Source: Patulibacter sp040675535 (lineage in GTDB: Bacteria; Actinomycetota; Thermoleophilia; Solirubrobacterales; Solirubrobacteraceae). Taken from it: DNA of 30,258 nucleotides. The position numbers were made by a program, and so were the translations under genes. The DNA lies in contig NZ_JBFAPC010000066.1 of assembly GCF_040675535.1 (NCBI RefSeq), positions 1 to 30,258 of the forward strand, in the 5' to 3' direction. Shown here piece by piece: positions 30,166 through 30,258 of this stretch; position 1 is the first letter of the stretch, and every line of letters starts with the position of its first letter. The notes beneath the pieces were generated by a model that was given only the letters and a program-made list of their open reading frames with translations, had not been told where the DNA came from and did no database searches.

Positions 30166-30258
30166 TTCGGCTACGACGCCACCGCCGGCGTCGTCGAGGA
30201 CTGGATGTACGACAAGGTCACCGAGCGCTACGTCAACGACCCGGACGTCCGCGCGTTC
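30157..30258 (+). pseudogene. cobN: Fragment of cobaltochelatase subunit CobN
   Basis: In the frame one base off from the kinase, the last ~100 bases read ARVFGYDATAGVVEDWMYDK followed by VTERYVNDPDVRAF, a conserved stretch in the C-terminal part of CobN/magnesium-chelatase H-type proteins (YDATAxVVEDWMYxxVxxxY). It lacks everything before this point and is cut by the window end. It abuts the histidine kinase without a spacer, so one of the two genes or the join itself is abnormal. Confidence 0.75.

Overview
This is high-GC (roughly 72-75%) actinobacterial DNA. The gene content (Family 2A encapsulin with a cysteine desulfurase, several short secreted proteins of a lineage-restricted type, an ECF sigma factor, a tRNA-Ser without encoded CCA, and start codons directly behind TANNNT boxes) fits a member of the Thermoleophilia/Solirubrobacterales, for example a Patulibacter-like organism. 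That placement is inference from gene style and has not been tested by a search.

Layout. 1-660: 5' part of an IS5-family transposase, cut by the window start. 799-1161: a small PRC-barrel/DUF2171-like protein. 1282-6300: a cytochrome P450 locus that is broken. A palindromic operator and the N-terminal ~80 codons lie at 1282-1620, and the remaining ~400 codons lie at 5095-6300. The ~3.4 kb between them holds two degraded serine-recombinase tails in opposite orientation, three secreted-protein genes on the minus strand and a small basic protein. 6583-9556: a two-gene encapsulin operon (shell, then cysteine desulfurase with a ~280-residue disordered N-terminal cargo domain). 9628-9762: tRNA-Ser(GGA) and a strong terminator. 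9826-11226: secreted GH5 cellulase. 11346-14709: cobC-cobD-cobQ/cbiP, three overlapping genes of late cobalamin synthesis. 14740-16191 (minus): CPA1 Na+/H+ antiporter. 16236-18318: a glutamine-dependent NAD+ synthetase homologue whose synthetase P-loop is degenerate, then a small two-helix membrane protein. 18407-21261: TrkA-TrkH potassium uptake. 21304-24380 (minus): metallo-beta-lactamase-fold hydrolase, then a marR-MFS exporter operon with an operator over the marR start. 24656-27302: small Cys-rich secreted protein, larger secreted protein, ECF sigma factor, single-pass membrane protein. 27399-29033 (minus): membrane-anchored FMN glutamate-synthase-like protein. 29096-end: NarL-type sensor histidine kinase that changes abruptly at about 30,160 into a piece of CobN.

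The best candidate for an undescribed system is the recurring cassette of a small Cys-rich exported protein directly followed by a ~200-residue exported protein. It occurs at 2901-3943 (minus) and 24656-25716 (plus), with the same GTGCTGA stop/start junction in both places. At the second locus it sits just upstream of an ECF sigma factor and a membrane protein whose outer domain looks related to the larger secreted partner. This could be an envelope-sensing or secreted-effector module. Other points of note are the split P450, the synthetase-dead NAD synthetase, the minimal sulfur-type encapsulin operon, and the chimeric kinase/cobN junction at the end of the window.
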